A stretch of DNA of 64,000 bases from Tellurirhabdus rosea (lineage in GTDB: Bacteria; Bacteroidota; Bacteroidia; Cytophagales; Spirosomataceae), in assembly GCF_026278345.1 (NCBI RefSeq), contig NZ_CP111085.1, positions 384,001 through 448,000 on the forward strand. The letters run 5' to 3'. The notes beneath the pieces were generated by a model, which was not told the DNA's origin, did not search any database, and was given only the letters and a program-made list of their open reading frames with translations. A program made the translations under genes and the position numbers. Shown piece after piece: positions 1-8,533 of the stretch. The first letter of the stretch is position 1; the number at the start of each line of letters is the position of its first letter.

Positions 1-1
1 G

Positions 2-406
2 CAGTACAACGAATTTATCCACACGGCGAAGGAACGGCTGGGCGTCGGCTCGGCCGAAGAAGTGATGAACATCGCCCGGGCGTTTTTTCACACCCTGACC
101 GACCACATGGCCGGGAACGCCGCCGATAACCTGGCCGCCCAGTTGCCCGCCGAACTGGCCCACCTCATCCGGGAAATCAACCCCGAGGACCGCGACCAGG
201 GTGAGCGTTTCAAACTCCCCGAATTTTACGAACGGGTAAGCAACCGGGCCGGCGTCGGCGCTGACAAAGGGCAGGAATACACCCAGACCCTGATGACTTT
301 ACTGAGCCAGATGGTCACGGAAGGCGAAATAATAAAAATCCGGAAAATTCTGTCGGCCGATTATGCCGAACTGTTTTCGGGTACGCACAGCCAGGATGCT
401 GCCTGA
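2..406 (+). CDS. DUF2267 domain protein (5' end outside window)
   Basis: The frame is open from the left edge, so the start codon lies outside the window; 134 residues are visible and probably only a few are missing. The visible start QYNEF, the segment LAAQLPAELAHLI and the second half with FYERVSNRAGV match the usual two-part helical DUF2267 protein, which is about 130-140 residues. No signal peptide or membrane segment is visible. The role of the family is not established; members often accompany stress-response or envelope genes in soil bacteria. A strong intrinsic terminator follows 25 bases after the stop. Family call is fairly sure; function unknown. Confidence 0.75.
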   Translation, partial: QYNEFIHTAKERLGVGSAEEVMNIARAFFHTLTDHMAGNAADNLAAQLPAELAHLIREINPEDRDQGERFKLPEFYERVSNRAGVGADKGQEYTQTLMTLLSQMVTEGEIIKIRKILSADYAELFSGTHSQDAA

Positions 407-430
407 TAATTCGTTTAATTTTTTACCCAA

Positions 431-463
431 AAGAGCTGAATCGGTAGGTTCGGCTCTTTTTTT
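431..463 (+). terminator. Intrinsic terminator after the DUF2267 gene
   Basis: Arms AAGAGC(T)GAA and TTC(G)GCTCTT around an 8-base loop are followed by a run of T. The rest of the gap up to 690 shows no other feature I can support. Confidence 0.75.
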
Positions 464-689
464 GCAACGCAGAGAATAGCAAGATTTCTGGTAACTCTTT
501 GCTTTTTCGTGTATCTACTGCAAAGAACCAGAGATTTACCGTATTTTGCTTAGACAGGAAAATAGAATCTTTCCTGCGGTTTATCTCGTTTCAATTAACT
601 TCGTCGGTTGAATGTCTTCGTGACACTTCTTTGTCCGGCGGTTTAAACGCAGGTTTGAAACATACTTGTAAGAACTTGTACCTGAGCGT

Positions 690-3383
690 ATGGAGTACTC
701 TTTGTCAATGGCCCGAAACGCCGAGCGCGAGCGGCTTTTTGAACGAAAAGATAATAAAGGCTGGAAAAAGTGGGGACCCTACCTCTCGGAACGTTCCTGG
801 GGAACGGTGCGGGAAGACTATAGCGTCCACGGAAACGCCTGGAGCTTTATCACGCACGATATGGCCCGCTCCCGGGCGTACCGCTGGGGCGAAGACGGCA
901 TCGGGGGCATCTCCGACAACAAAGGCCATATCTGCTTCGCCCTTGCTTTCTGGAACCATCGCGACGGCATCATCAAGGAACGCCTTTTCGGCCTGACCGG
1001 TCCGGAAGGCAACCACGGGGAAGACGTGAAAGAGGCGTATTACTACCTCGACAGTACGCCCACGCACTCGTACATGAAAATGCTGTACAAGTACCCGCAG
1101 CAACCCTTCCCGTACGCCCAGCTGGTGGAAGAAACCCGCAGCCGAAACCGGCAGGAACCGGAATTTGAACTGGCCGACACCGGCATCTTCGACAATGACG
1201 AGTATTTCGACATTTTCATCGAATATGCCAAAGCCGAGCAGAACGATATTCTGGTCAAAATAACGGCCTTCAACCGCAGTGACGAGGCCGCCCCGCTGAC
1301 GCTGCTTCCCACGCTCTGGTTCCGGAACACCTGGTCATGGGGCTACGAGCAGTACACGTACAAACCCATGCTGACGGGCATCGCCAACACCCAGGTCTCC
1401 GTCGATCATAAACTGCTGGGCAAGTACAAGCTTTACTGCGACGGGGCCGACGAACTGCTTTTCTGCGAAAACGAAACGAATACCGAACGGCTTTACAACC
1501 TGCCCAACGCGACGCTGTACGTCAAGGACGGCATCAACAACTACATCACGAGCGGCGACCGGAAGTTTGTCAACCATAACCAGATCGGCACGAAGGCGGC
1601 GGCGCGGTACACCCGGACGGTCGCTCCCGGCGAATCGGTGAGCATCCGCCTCCGGTTCAGCGACCAGACGCACATGACGCAGCCGTTCGCCGATTTTGAC
1701 CCGCTTTTTGCCAAAAGCAAACAGGAAGCGGACGAGTTTTTTGACGACCTCCAGCGCAACGTGCCCGATCCCGAACTGCGCAACATCCAGCGACAGGCCT
1801 ATGCGGGCATGATGTGGAACAAGCAGTTCTATTATTACAACGTCAACGAGTGGCTCAAGGGTGATCCGAAGATGCCGATTCCGTTCCACGGACGGGCTTT
1901 TCAGCGCAACGGCACCTGGCGGCACATGTACACGGCCAACATTCTGTCGATGCCCGACAAATGGGAATACCCCTGGTTTGCCGCCTGGGACCTGGCCTTC
2001 CACACGCTCACGCTGGCCCGGATGGACCCTAATTTTGCCAAACGCCAGCTGGCGGTCGTGCTGCGGGAATATTACATGCATCCGAACGGGCAGATTCCGG
2101 CCTACGAGTGGAATTTCTCGGACGTCAACCCGCCCGTACACGCCTGGGCAACCTGGAAAGTGTACGAGATCGACCGGGAGATGAACGGCAAACCGGATGT
2201 CGAGTTTCTGGAGCGCGTCTTTCATAAACTGCTGCTGAACTTCACGTGGTGGGTCAACCAGAAAGACGTCAACGGCAACAGCGTCTTCGGCGGCGGCTTC
2301 CTCGGCCTCGACAACATCGGGGTCTTCGACCGGAGCGCCCCGTTGCCGATGGGCGGTCATATCGAACAGTCCGACGCCACGGGCTGGATGGCCATGTACA
2401 CGCTGAACATGCTGCGCATCGCCTGCGAAATCGCCCTCGAGCGGCCGTCGTATCAGGACATGGCATCGAAATTCTTCGAACACTTCCTGCACATCGCGGC
2501 GGCGATGAAAAACCTCGGCGGTCAGAACATCAGCCTCTGGGACGAAGAGGACCAGTTTTATTACGACGCACTGCACACGCCGGACGGCAAGAGCATGCTG
2601 CTCAAAATCCGCTCGATGGTCGGGCTCATTCCGCTGTTTGCCGTCGAGATTCTGGACGACAAGCTGCTGTCGCGCCTGCCGGACTTCAAACGCCGGGTGG
2701 AATGGGTGCTGATGAACCGGCCGGATTTGGCCTCGCTCATTTCGCGCTGGCACGAACCGGGCAAAGGTTCAACGCACCTGCTGTCGCTGCTGCGCGGCCA
2801 CCGGATGAAGATGCTGCTGAAACGGATGTTCGACGAGACGGAATTCCTGTCGGACTACGGCATCCGGGCTTTGTCGAAATACCACGAGAAAAATCCGTAC
2901 CAGTTCGGCGTTAACGGCGAGGTTTTCAGCGTGAAATACGTACCGGCGGAATCCGAAACGAGCCTCTTCGGCGGCAACTCCAACTGGCGCGGGCCGGTCT
3001 GGTTCCCGCTGAACTACATGATTGTGGATGCCCTACTGAAGTTTTACAATTACTACGGCGACGATTTTGAGATCGAGTATCCGACGCATTCGGGCCAGAT
3101 CATGAGCATCAAGGAAGCGACGGTCCGGCTGGCGGAACGGCTCATCAACATTTTCCGCCGCAACGCGCTGGGGAATGTTCCGGCCTACGGCGATGTCCGC
3201 AAGTTTCAGGACGACCCGCATTTCAAGGACCTGTACCTTTTCTACGAATACTTCCACGGCGACAACGGCACGGGCCTCGGCGCCAACCACCAGACTGGCT
3301 GGACGGGCCTCGTGGCGGACCTCATCGAGTTCCTCTACCAGCACAAATTGCAGACCGAGCCGGAAGAAGCGAAGGTGTTATAA
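690..3383 (+). CDS. GH63/MGH1-like glycoside hydrolase (glucosidase)
   Basis: A cytosolic protein of 897 residues without signal peptide. It opens with the typical WGPYLSERSWGTVREDYS-type segment of bacterial mannosyl-oligosaccharide-glucosidase-like enzymes, followed by a beta-rich N-domain (to about residue 340) and an (alpha/alpha)6 catalytic barrel. PWFAAWDLAFH (about 430-440) carries the conserved Asp region and the late NSNWRGPVWFPLNYM segment belongs to the second half of the barrel active site. Members hydrolyse alpha-glucosidic bonds in small sugars; the substrate here cannot be read from the sequence. A second ATG at 708 has GGAG 12 bases upstream and gives 891 residues; it may be the real start. 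The gene stands alone and ends just before a 28-bp perfect palindrome. Confidence 0.85.
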   Translation: MEYSLSMARNAERERLFERKDNKGWKKWGPYLSERSWGTVREDYSVHGNAWSFITHDMARSRAYRWGEDGIGGISDNKGHICFALAFWNHRDGIIKERLFGLTGPEGNHGEDVKEAYYYLDSTPTHSYMKMLYKYPQQPFPYAQLVEETRSRNRQEPEFELADTGIFDNDEYFDIFIEYAKAEQNDILVKITAFNRSDEAAPLTLLPTLWFRNTWSWGYEQYTYKPMLTGIANTQVSVDHKLLGKYKLYCDGADELLFCENETNTERLYNLPNATLYVKDGINNYITSGDRKFVNHNQIGTKAAARYTRTVAPGESVSIRLRFSDQTHMTQPFADFDPLFAKSKQEADEFFDDLQRNVPDPELRNIQRQAYAGMMWNKQFYYYNVNEWLKGDPKMPIPFHGRAFQRNGTWRHMYTANILSMPDKWEYPWFAAWDLAFHTLTLARMDPNFAKRQLAVVLREYYMHPNGQIPAYEWNFSDVNPPVHAWATWKVYEIDREMNGKPDVEFLERVFHKLLLNFTWWVNQKDVNGNSVFGGGFLGLDNIGVFDRSAPLPMGGHIEQSDATGWMAMYTLNMLRIACEIALERPSYQDMASKFFEHFLHIAAAMKNLGGQNISLWDEEDQFYYDALHTPDGKSMLLKIRSMVGLIPLFAVEILDDKLLSRLPDFKRRVEWVLMNRPDLASLISRWHEPGKGSTHLLSLLRGHRMKMLLKRMFDETEFLSDYGIRALSKYHEKNPYQFGVNGEVFSVKYVPAESETSLFGGNSNWRGPVWFPLNYMIVDALLKFYNYYGDDFEIEYPTHSGQIMSIKEATVRLAERLINIFRRNALGNVPAYGDVRKFQDDPHFKDLYLFYEYFHGDNGTGLGANHQTGWTGLVADLIEFLYQHKLQTEPEEAKVL

Positions 3384-3385
3384 TC

Positions 3386-3413
3386 CCAGCCCACGGATTA
3401 ATCCGTGGGCTGG
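3386..3413. repeat. REP-like 28-bp perfect palindrome
   Basis: CCAGCCCACGGATT is followed directly by its exact reverse complement. The CCCACGG/CCGTGGG arms are related to the repeat cluster at 17505-17760, so this is probably a single REP unit. It lies between convergent genes and has no T-run. Confidence 0.7.
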
Positions 3414-3563
3414 AGATTTGACTTTATTTTTGTGGATATTCAGGCCATTGTTCCCCGAAGCGCAATTCCTGTTTTCTGTGCGGCTCGAACACATCCTACA
3501 GGCTATCAGCGAAATTGAAATTTACACCGCAGGAGTCACCCAGACGGAATCTCTAACCCCACC

Positions 3564-4976
3564 TCACTGCGCCGCTGCCTTCAGCCAGTCCGTCATCACT
3601 GCCAGCACCTGCGGGGAGAACGTTTCTTCAAGCTGCCCGTATTCCTGAATCGTTCCTTTTTTTGCCGTCTGGAAAAGATGGTTCAGGTTCGGAAACGACT
3701 GGGTTTTGAACCGCTTGTTTCCCGCCTGTTTGAGGTACTTTTCAAATCCGGCCAGGTTTTCGGCCGATGATACCTGCAAGTCCTTCTCGCCGTTGAGGGC
3801 CAACACCGGAATCGTCAGTTTGGAAAGCACCGGCGCCGGGTCGTACTGCAAAAACGAACGGTACCAGCGCTGGCTGGCGGTCGGAGCAAACTGTTCGACC
3901 ACCTTCTCCCCGGCCTCTCCCGCTACGCCCATCTGCCGCAGACGGCTTTCAGGCTGCCGGGCCTGCCAGTCCTTCATCGCCCGCTTCAGGTCAGCGGTCA
4001 GGTCGGGCTTGTCGAGCGGCTGGCGGGCCGTTTCGATGTACAGAGCCGCGTACATGTCGTTGAAGTAGCCCAAAAACTCTTCGCTCATAGGGGCGCTCGC
4101 TTTCAGAATATCGTAATTCTGCCGCTTGATCAGGTCCAGCCCTTTGACCCCGATGCCCGCCAGCGAAACCAGAAACGCGACATCCTTCGACTGCACGGCC
4201 GCCAGCGGACCGATGATGCCGCCTTCGCTGTGGCCGACCAAACCCAGTTTTTTCGGATTAATTTCCGAGCGGGTTTTCAGAAACGCCAGCCCCGCCAGCA
4301 CATCCCGGGCCTGTTCGGCCGAGGTACCGGCAATCCCCGTCGTCTGGCCGACGCCCCGGTCGTCCACCCGCAGCACGGCGAATCCGTTCCGCGTCAGGTG
4401 GTCGGCAATGACCAGAAACGGTTTATGGCCGAACAGCGTCTCGTCGCGGTCCTGCTGTCCGGAGCCCGAAATGAGGATCACCGCCGGAAAAGGGCCTTTG
4501 CCCGACGGCAGGGTCAGGGTTCCGCCAAAACGGATGCTTTTGTCGGCGCTGGCATAGGTAACGTCTTCGCTCCGGTACGGAAACGGCGGTTTGGGCGTCT
4601 GCGGCCGCGCCGCGCTTTCGACTTTCGCCACTTTTTTCAGCGTCATGGGCGTAGCCCGGCCATGCTGGGACCAGGTGCCGCTGAGCGTTTGCCGGTCGGC
4701 CGAAAAACGGGCTTTCAGGTTGCCGTTGATGAGCGCGGACTCGGCCACCAGACTGTCCCCGCTCAGGTGCAGCCTGCTGACCGGAATCTTCTGCGTCGTC
4801 TGGTCCGGACTTTCGAAGTGAGCGGCCGGTTTGCCCGTCAGCGAATCGGGATACAACCGAAGCACCAGCCGAAGTCCCGATAGCTGGCCCTGGTAAATTG
4901 ATTTTTCAGTAACTGTCTGCGCTTTTAGATTTACGGTGAGTAAAATCAGCGCCAGGAGTGATAGAACCCGCATCAT
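3564..4976 (-). CDS. Secreted alpha/beta-hydrolase (esterase/peptidase-like)
   Basis: A 470-residue protein with a clear Sec signal peptide (cleavage after LKAQ, residue 20). Residues 21-120 form a beta-rich domain seen in Bacteroidota hydrolases. The alpha/beta-hydrolase domain follows: oxyanion segment ISGSGQQDRDE (about 169), nucleophile elbow GHSEGG with Ser250, acid Asp399 in NGEKD and catalytic His433 in NLNHLF. The catalytic triad is thus complete. It is probably a periplasmic or surface esterase or acyl-peptidase; the substrate is unknown. ATGATG at the start leaves a one-codon ambiguity. It is divergent from the CoA-transferase gene at 5111. Confidence 0.85.
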   Translation of the reverse strand: MMRVLSLLALILLTVNLKAQTVTEKSIYQGQLSGLRLVLRLYPDSLTGKPAAHFESPDQTTQKIPVSRLHLSGDSLVAESALINGNLKARFSADRQTLSGTWSQHGRATPMTLKKVAKVESAARPQTPKPPFPYRSEDVTYASADKSIRFGGTLTLPSGKGPFPAVILISGSGQQDRDETLFGHKPFLVIADHLTRNGFAVLRVDDRGVGQTTGIAGTSAEQARDVLAGLAFLKTRSEINPKKLGLVGHSEGGIIGPLAAVQSKDVAFLVSLAGIGVKGLDLIKRQNYDILKASAPMSEEFLGYFNDMYAALYIETARQPLDKPDLTADLKRAMKDWQARQPESRLRQMGVAGEAGEKVVEQFAPTASQRWYRSFLQYDPAPVLSKLTIPVLALNGEKDLQVSSAENLAGFEKYLKQAGNKRFKTQSFPNLNHLFQTAKKGTIQEYGQLEETFSPQVLAVMTDWLKAAAQ

Positions 4977-5110
4977 GGAAAGGATTAAGGCCGGAAATTT
5001 ACGGGCTGGTAGCGAATTTTCAACGGAGTTTCCTTTATTCCTCCTTCGAAAGAAATCAAAACCTTGTCCGGCAATCGGCGGTTACTACCAACAACCTGAA
5101 TTCCAACAGC

Positions 5111-6397
5111 ATGAGTCATTTAGTTCCGATGGTCAGCGCCGAGCAGGCCGTACAAGTCATTCAGTCCGGCAACCGCGTTTTTGTGCACAGCGTCGCCCAG
5201 ACTCCCCACCGCCTCATCGCCGCCATGGTTGCCCGGGCCGGCGAGCTGACCGACGTCGAAATCTGTCATATTCATACCGAAGGCCCGCTGCCGTATCTGG
5301 ACGAGAAGTACGAAGGCATTTTCAACGCCAACGCTTTTTTTATCGGGGCCAACATGCGGAAAGAACTGAACGCCGGTCTGGCCGACTATGTGCCGGTGTT
5401 TCTGAGCGAAATTCCGCTTCTGTTCCGCCGCAATATCCTGCCGATTGATGTCGCCCTGATTCAGGTGTCGCCGCCCGACCCGCACGGCTTCTGCTCGCTC
5501 GGCCCCTCGGTCGATGTGTCGCTGGCGGCGGTCAAAACGGCCAAATACGTCATTGCGCAGATCAACCCGAACGTGCCCCGGACGCACGGCGACGGCATGA
5601 TTCACGTCAAGGCGCTGCATGCCGCCATCGACTGCGACGATCCGATTTACATCGTCAACCCCAAACCGACGAGCGAAATCGAACAGCGCATCGGCAAACA
5701 CGTCGCCAACTTGGTAGACAACGGGGCGACGCTGCAAATGGGCATTGGCGGGATTCCAAACGCCGTTCTGGCCGAACTGATCTACCACCAGAAGCTCGGC
5801 ATCCATACGGAAATGTTCTCCGACGGCATCATCGACCTCGTGGAGCGCGGCGTTGTGACGGGCGAAATGAAGAAGGTGCTTCCGTACAAACTGGTTTCGT
5901 GCTTTGCCATGGGAAGCCAGCGGCTGTACGATTTTCTGGACGACAACCCCGGCGTGGTCATGAAGGAGGTTTCGTACACCAACGACACGGCCATCATCCG
6001 CCGCAACCCGAAAGTAACGGCTATCAACAGCGCCATTGAGGTGGACCTGACCGGCCAGGTCTGCGCCGACACCATCGGCACGTACCAGTATTCCGGGGTC
6101 GGCGGGCAGATGGACTTTGTGCGGGGCGCGTCCCTCTCCGAAGGCGGCAAGCCTATCATCGCCCTGCCGTCGGTGACGAAGTACGGCGAAAGCAAGATCG
6201 TCCCGTTCCTCAAGCAGGGAGCCGGCGTGACCACCACCCGCGCCCACGTCCACTACATCGTAACCGAACACGGCGTAGCGAACCTGTACGGCAAAAACCT
6301 CCGCCAGCGCGCCCGGGCACTCATCAACATCGCCCATCCCGACCATCGCGAAACGCTGGAACGGCAGGCGTACGAGCGGTTCAAAGTGTTTGCGTAG
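5111..6397 (+). CDS. Acetyl-CoA hydrolase/CoA-transferase (4-hydroxybutyrate CoA-transferase family)
   Basis: A cytosolic enzyme of 428 residues. The start at ATG 5111 was chosen because it gives the family length; the 51 codons open upstream are non-homologous and cover the divergent promoter region. The N-domain binds CoA. HTEMFSDG carries the probable catalytic Glu234, which forms the glutamyl-CoA thioester in this family, and the C-domain has the GVGGQ and TTTRAHVHYIVTEHG blocks. It probably interconverts acetyl-CoA and another acyl-CoA or releases acetate; substrate preference cannot be read. A link with the acetate/glyoxylate genes at 59-64 kb is possible but unproven. A hairpin element starts four bases after the stop. 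Confidence 0.88.
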   Translation: MSHLVPMVSAEQAVQVIQSGNRVFVHSVAQTPHRLIAAMVARAGELTDVEICHIHTEGPLPYLDEKYEGIFNANAFFIGANMRKELNAGLADYVPVFLSEIPLLFRRNILPIDVALIQVSPPDPHGFCSLGPSVDVSLAAVKTAKYVIAQINPNVPRTHGDGMIHVKALHAAIDCDDPIYIVNPKPTSEIEQRIGKHVANLVDNGATLQMGIGGIPNAVLAELIYHQKLGIHTEMFSDGIIDLVERGVVTGEMKKVLPYKLVSCFAMGSQRLYDFLDDNPGVVMKEVSYTNDTAIIRRNPKVTAINSAIEVDLTGQVCADTIGTYQYSGVGGQMDFVRGASLSEGGKPIIALPSVTKYGESKIVPFLKQGAGVTTTRAHVHYIVTEHGVANLYGKNLRQRARALINIAHPDHRETLERQAYERFKVFA

Positions 6398-6400
6398 AGG

Positions 6401-6523
6401 AGTTAAGAGTTATGAATTATGAGTTATGAGTTGGCTACGCTAATTTAGGTTCCTGAACAGGCGGAGTTAACTACTGCGGCGGACTCCGCTTAACTCTTAA
6501 TTCATAACTCATAATTCATAACT
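6401..6523. repeat. Stop-associated hairpin element 1
   Basis: The left arm (6401-6432) is made of heptamers such as GAGTTAT and GAATTAT; the right arm (6490-6523) is its near-complete reverse complement. The core contains TTCCTGAA and GGCGGAGTT and a second CGGCGGACTCCGC palindrome. The element begins 4 nt after the stop at 6397 and ends against the start codon of the next gene. Confidence 0.85.
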
Positions 6524-6524
6524 A

Positions 6525-6911
6525 TTGAAAACGCTTACCCTTTTCCTCTCCGTACTCTTCCTGAGCTTTGCGGCTGCCGCCCAGGATGCACCCGAAAAAG
6601 TTGTTCAGAAACAGCTCGACGCCTACAACGCCCAGAACGTAGACGCTTTTGTGGCGACCTATGCCGACAGCGTGGTTCTGTACCAATGGCCCAACAAAGT
6701 GATGCTGTCCGGCAAACAGGCCCTGCGTCAGCAGTATGCCGGGTATTTCAAAAACAACCCCGAAAACTACGCCGCCCTGGTCGGGCGGATCGTGCAGGGA
6801 AATTTTGTGATCGACCGCGAAAAAGTTACCGGCAAGGGCTACGAAGTGTACGCCACGGCCGTCTACGAAGTCCGGAACGGGCTGATCACCAAAGTCTGGT
6901 TCATCCGATAA
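6525..6911 (+). CDS. Secreted NTF2-like (SnoaL-type) protein
   Basis: A 128-residue protein with a Sec signal peptide ending in AAAQ (residue 20) and a single NTF2/SnoaL-like cone fold (VQKQLDAYNAQNVDAFVATYADS, then an EV..GLITKVWFI end). It is a small periplasmic protein that may bind a ligand or act as an enzyme; function unknown. The start codon is TTG, one base after the right arm of the hairpin element, and no ribosome-binding site lies between. This suggests that the element arrived exactly at the 5' end and changed the initiation region. The stop TAA is followed immediately by the ATG of the ATPase gene, so the two are co-transcribed. Confidence 0.75.
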   Translation: MKTLTLFLSVLFLSFAAAAQDAPEKVVQKQLDAYNAQNVDAFVATYADSVVLYQWPNKVMLSGKQALRQQYAGYFKNNPENYAALVGRIVQGNFVIDREKVTGKGYEVYATAVYEVRNGLITKVWFIR

Positions 6912-8411
6912 ATGCTTCGTTTTCGAAACGCCTCCATCCGCCGCCCGACGGGGCCGGTTCTGTCTGATCTGGACTGGCAGATAAACCCCGGCCAGCACTG
7001 GGCCCTTTTTGGCCCGACGGGTTCCGGAAAAAGCTCCCTGCTGGAAGCCGTCGCCGGTCTGCTACCCGTTTTCAAGGGCCAGTACGAGCACCCCAGCCCG
7101 CTCCGCGAAGTGGTCGAACGGGTCGCCGTGGACTACCGCTTCGACCGGAACGTTGCGGCGGCGGCCCAGTTCTACCAGCAGCGGTACACGGCCGACACCG
7201 CCGCCGAGGCTCCCACCGTCCGGGAGGTGCTCCAAAATCAGGTCCGGCCACCGGGCACCGTCGATGAAAAGTCGATTGCCCCGCTGCCGCCCGCCTACGC
7301 CGACGACTGGCTGGCCGAAATTGCGGACCGGGTGCAGATTGTCCACCTGCTCGACCGGCGGCTGACGTCCCTTTCCAATGGAGAAACCCGCCGCACGCTG
7401 CTGGCCCGTTCGCTGCTGCGCCGCCCGAAAATCCTGCTCCTCGATAATCCCTTCGGCGGGCTCGACGCCGACAGCCGGGTCCGCCTGCACCGCATCCTGA
7501 ACGCCATTGCCGCCGAAGGAACGGCGCTGCTGCTGGTGACGACACCCCGCGAAATTCCGGCCTGCATCACGCACGGCATGCTCCTCGAAAACGGGCGCAT
7601 CCGGTGGTCCGGCCCCATCGCCGAACGACCCGAAGACAGCCACTCCCGGCCGGAAACCTTGACGGATGCCTCGCTCCTGCCCCGCTGGCTGAACGCGCCT
7701 CCGGCTTCGTTCGAAAAGGCAATCGACATGCGCGGCGTGACGGTCCGGTACAACGATAAACCCGTGCTGGACAACCTGCACTGGACCGTTTGCCGGGGCG
7801 AGAAATGGGCGGTCCTGGGTCCGAACGGTTCGGGCAAATCCACGCTGCTCAGCCTCATTACGGCCGACAACCCGCAGGGCTACCGCAACGATTACGACCT
7901 CTTCGACCGGCGGCGGGGTTCGGGCGAAAGCATCTGGGACATCAAACGCAACATCGGGTTCGTTTCGCCCGAACTGCATCTGTATTTTCCCCGGGAACAG
8001 CCCGTCTGGAAAGTGGTGGCCTCCGGGCTGTTCGACACGACCGGCCTTTTCCGGAAACTGACCCCGGAGCAGGCAGAACAGACCGATTTTATGCTCCGGC
8101 TTTTACGGATTGAGCCGCTGCGGGACAAACGCCTCGATGGCCTTTCGACCGGCGAACAGCGCTGGGTTCTGCTGGCCCGCGCGCTGGTGAAGAACCCGCC
8201 GCTGCTGGTCCTCGACGAACCCTGCCAGGGCCTTGATCCCGCGCATACGGCCCGCTTCCGCGACATGGTGGACGAACTCTGTTCGCACTCCGACCGGACG
8301 CTGCTGTACGTCTCGCATTATCCCGAAGAAATCCCGCGCTGCGCCACGCAGGTGCTGCAATTGCAGGCAGGCCAGGGAGCCGTTCGGGCGTGTGTAAATC
8401 TTCACCGATGA
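6912..8411 (+). CDS. ModF/PhrA-like ATPase with two ABC domains
   Basis: A 499-residue protein with two ABC nucleotide-binding domains in tandem and no membrane segment. NBD1 has Walker A GPTGSGKS (about 35), signature LSNGETRR and Walker B ILLLDNPFGGLD. NBD2 has Walker A GPNGSGKST (about 300), signature LSTGEQRW and Walker B LLVLDEPCQGLD. Length and layout fit ModF/PhrA proteins (about 490 residues), found with molybdate transporters in some bacteria but of unclear function. No permease gene lies nearby, so a transport role is not supported. In NBD1 the Walker B end is DNP rather than DEP, so its catalytic Glu is missing. It starts one base after the preceding stop. Confidence 0.82.
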   Translation: MLRFRNASIRRPTGPVLSDLDWQINPGQHWALFGPTGSGKSSLLEAVAGLLPVFKGQYEHPSPLREVVERVAVDYRFDRNVAAAAQFYQQRYTADTAAEAPTVREVLQNQVRPPGTVDEKSIAPLPPAYADDWLAEIADRVQIVHLLDRRLTSLSNGETRRTLLARSLLRRPKILLLDNPFGGLDADSRVRLHRILNAIAAEGTALLLVTTPREIPACITHGMLLENGRIRWSGPIAERPEDSHSRPETLTDASLLPRWLNAPPASFEKAIDMRGVTVRYNDKPVLDNLHWTVCRGEKWAVLGPNGSGKSTLLSLITADNPQGYRNDYDLFDRRRGSGESIWDIKRNIGFVSPELHLYFPREQPVWKVVASGLFDTTGLFRKLTPEQAEQTDFMLRLLRIEPLRDKRLDGLSTGEQRWVLLARALVKNPPLLVLDEPCQGLDPAHTARFRDMVDELCSHSDRTLLYVSHYPEEIPRCATQVLQLQAGQGAVRACVNLHR

Positions 8412-8533
8412 ATTAGCACTATTTGCCGACGAACGCGGATTTTTCTGCAGGGAGGTATGCTTAACTTGTGACCGTCAAGAATGGGCCGAACAATCCCGTT
8501 TTAGTACGGTTTACGAGGCAAAACATAACTCAC

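Noticed and set aside
499-996. 165-codon frame at the start of the GH63 gene
   Set aside because: Overlaps the GH63 coding region in another frame and has no family pattern.
1335-2753. 472-codon antisense frame over the GH63 gene
   Set aside because: Shadow of a conserved gene; no recognisable domain and biased composition.
4958-5110. Upstream extension of the CoA-transferase frame
   Set aside because: Overlaps the start of the divergent hydrolase gene and adds 51 residues with no family similarity.
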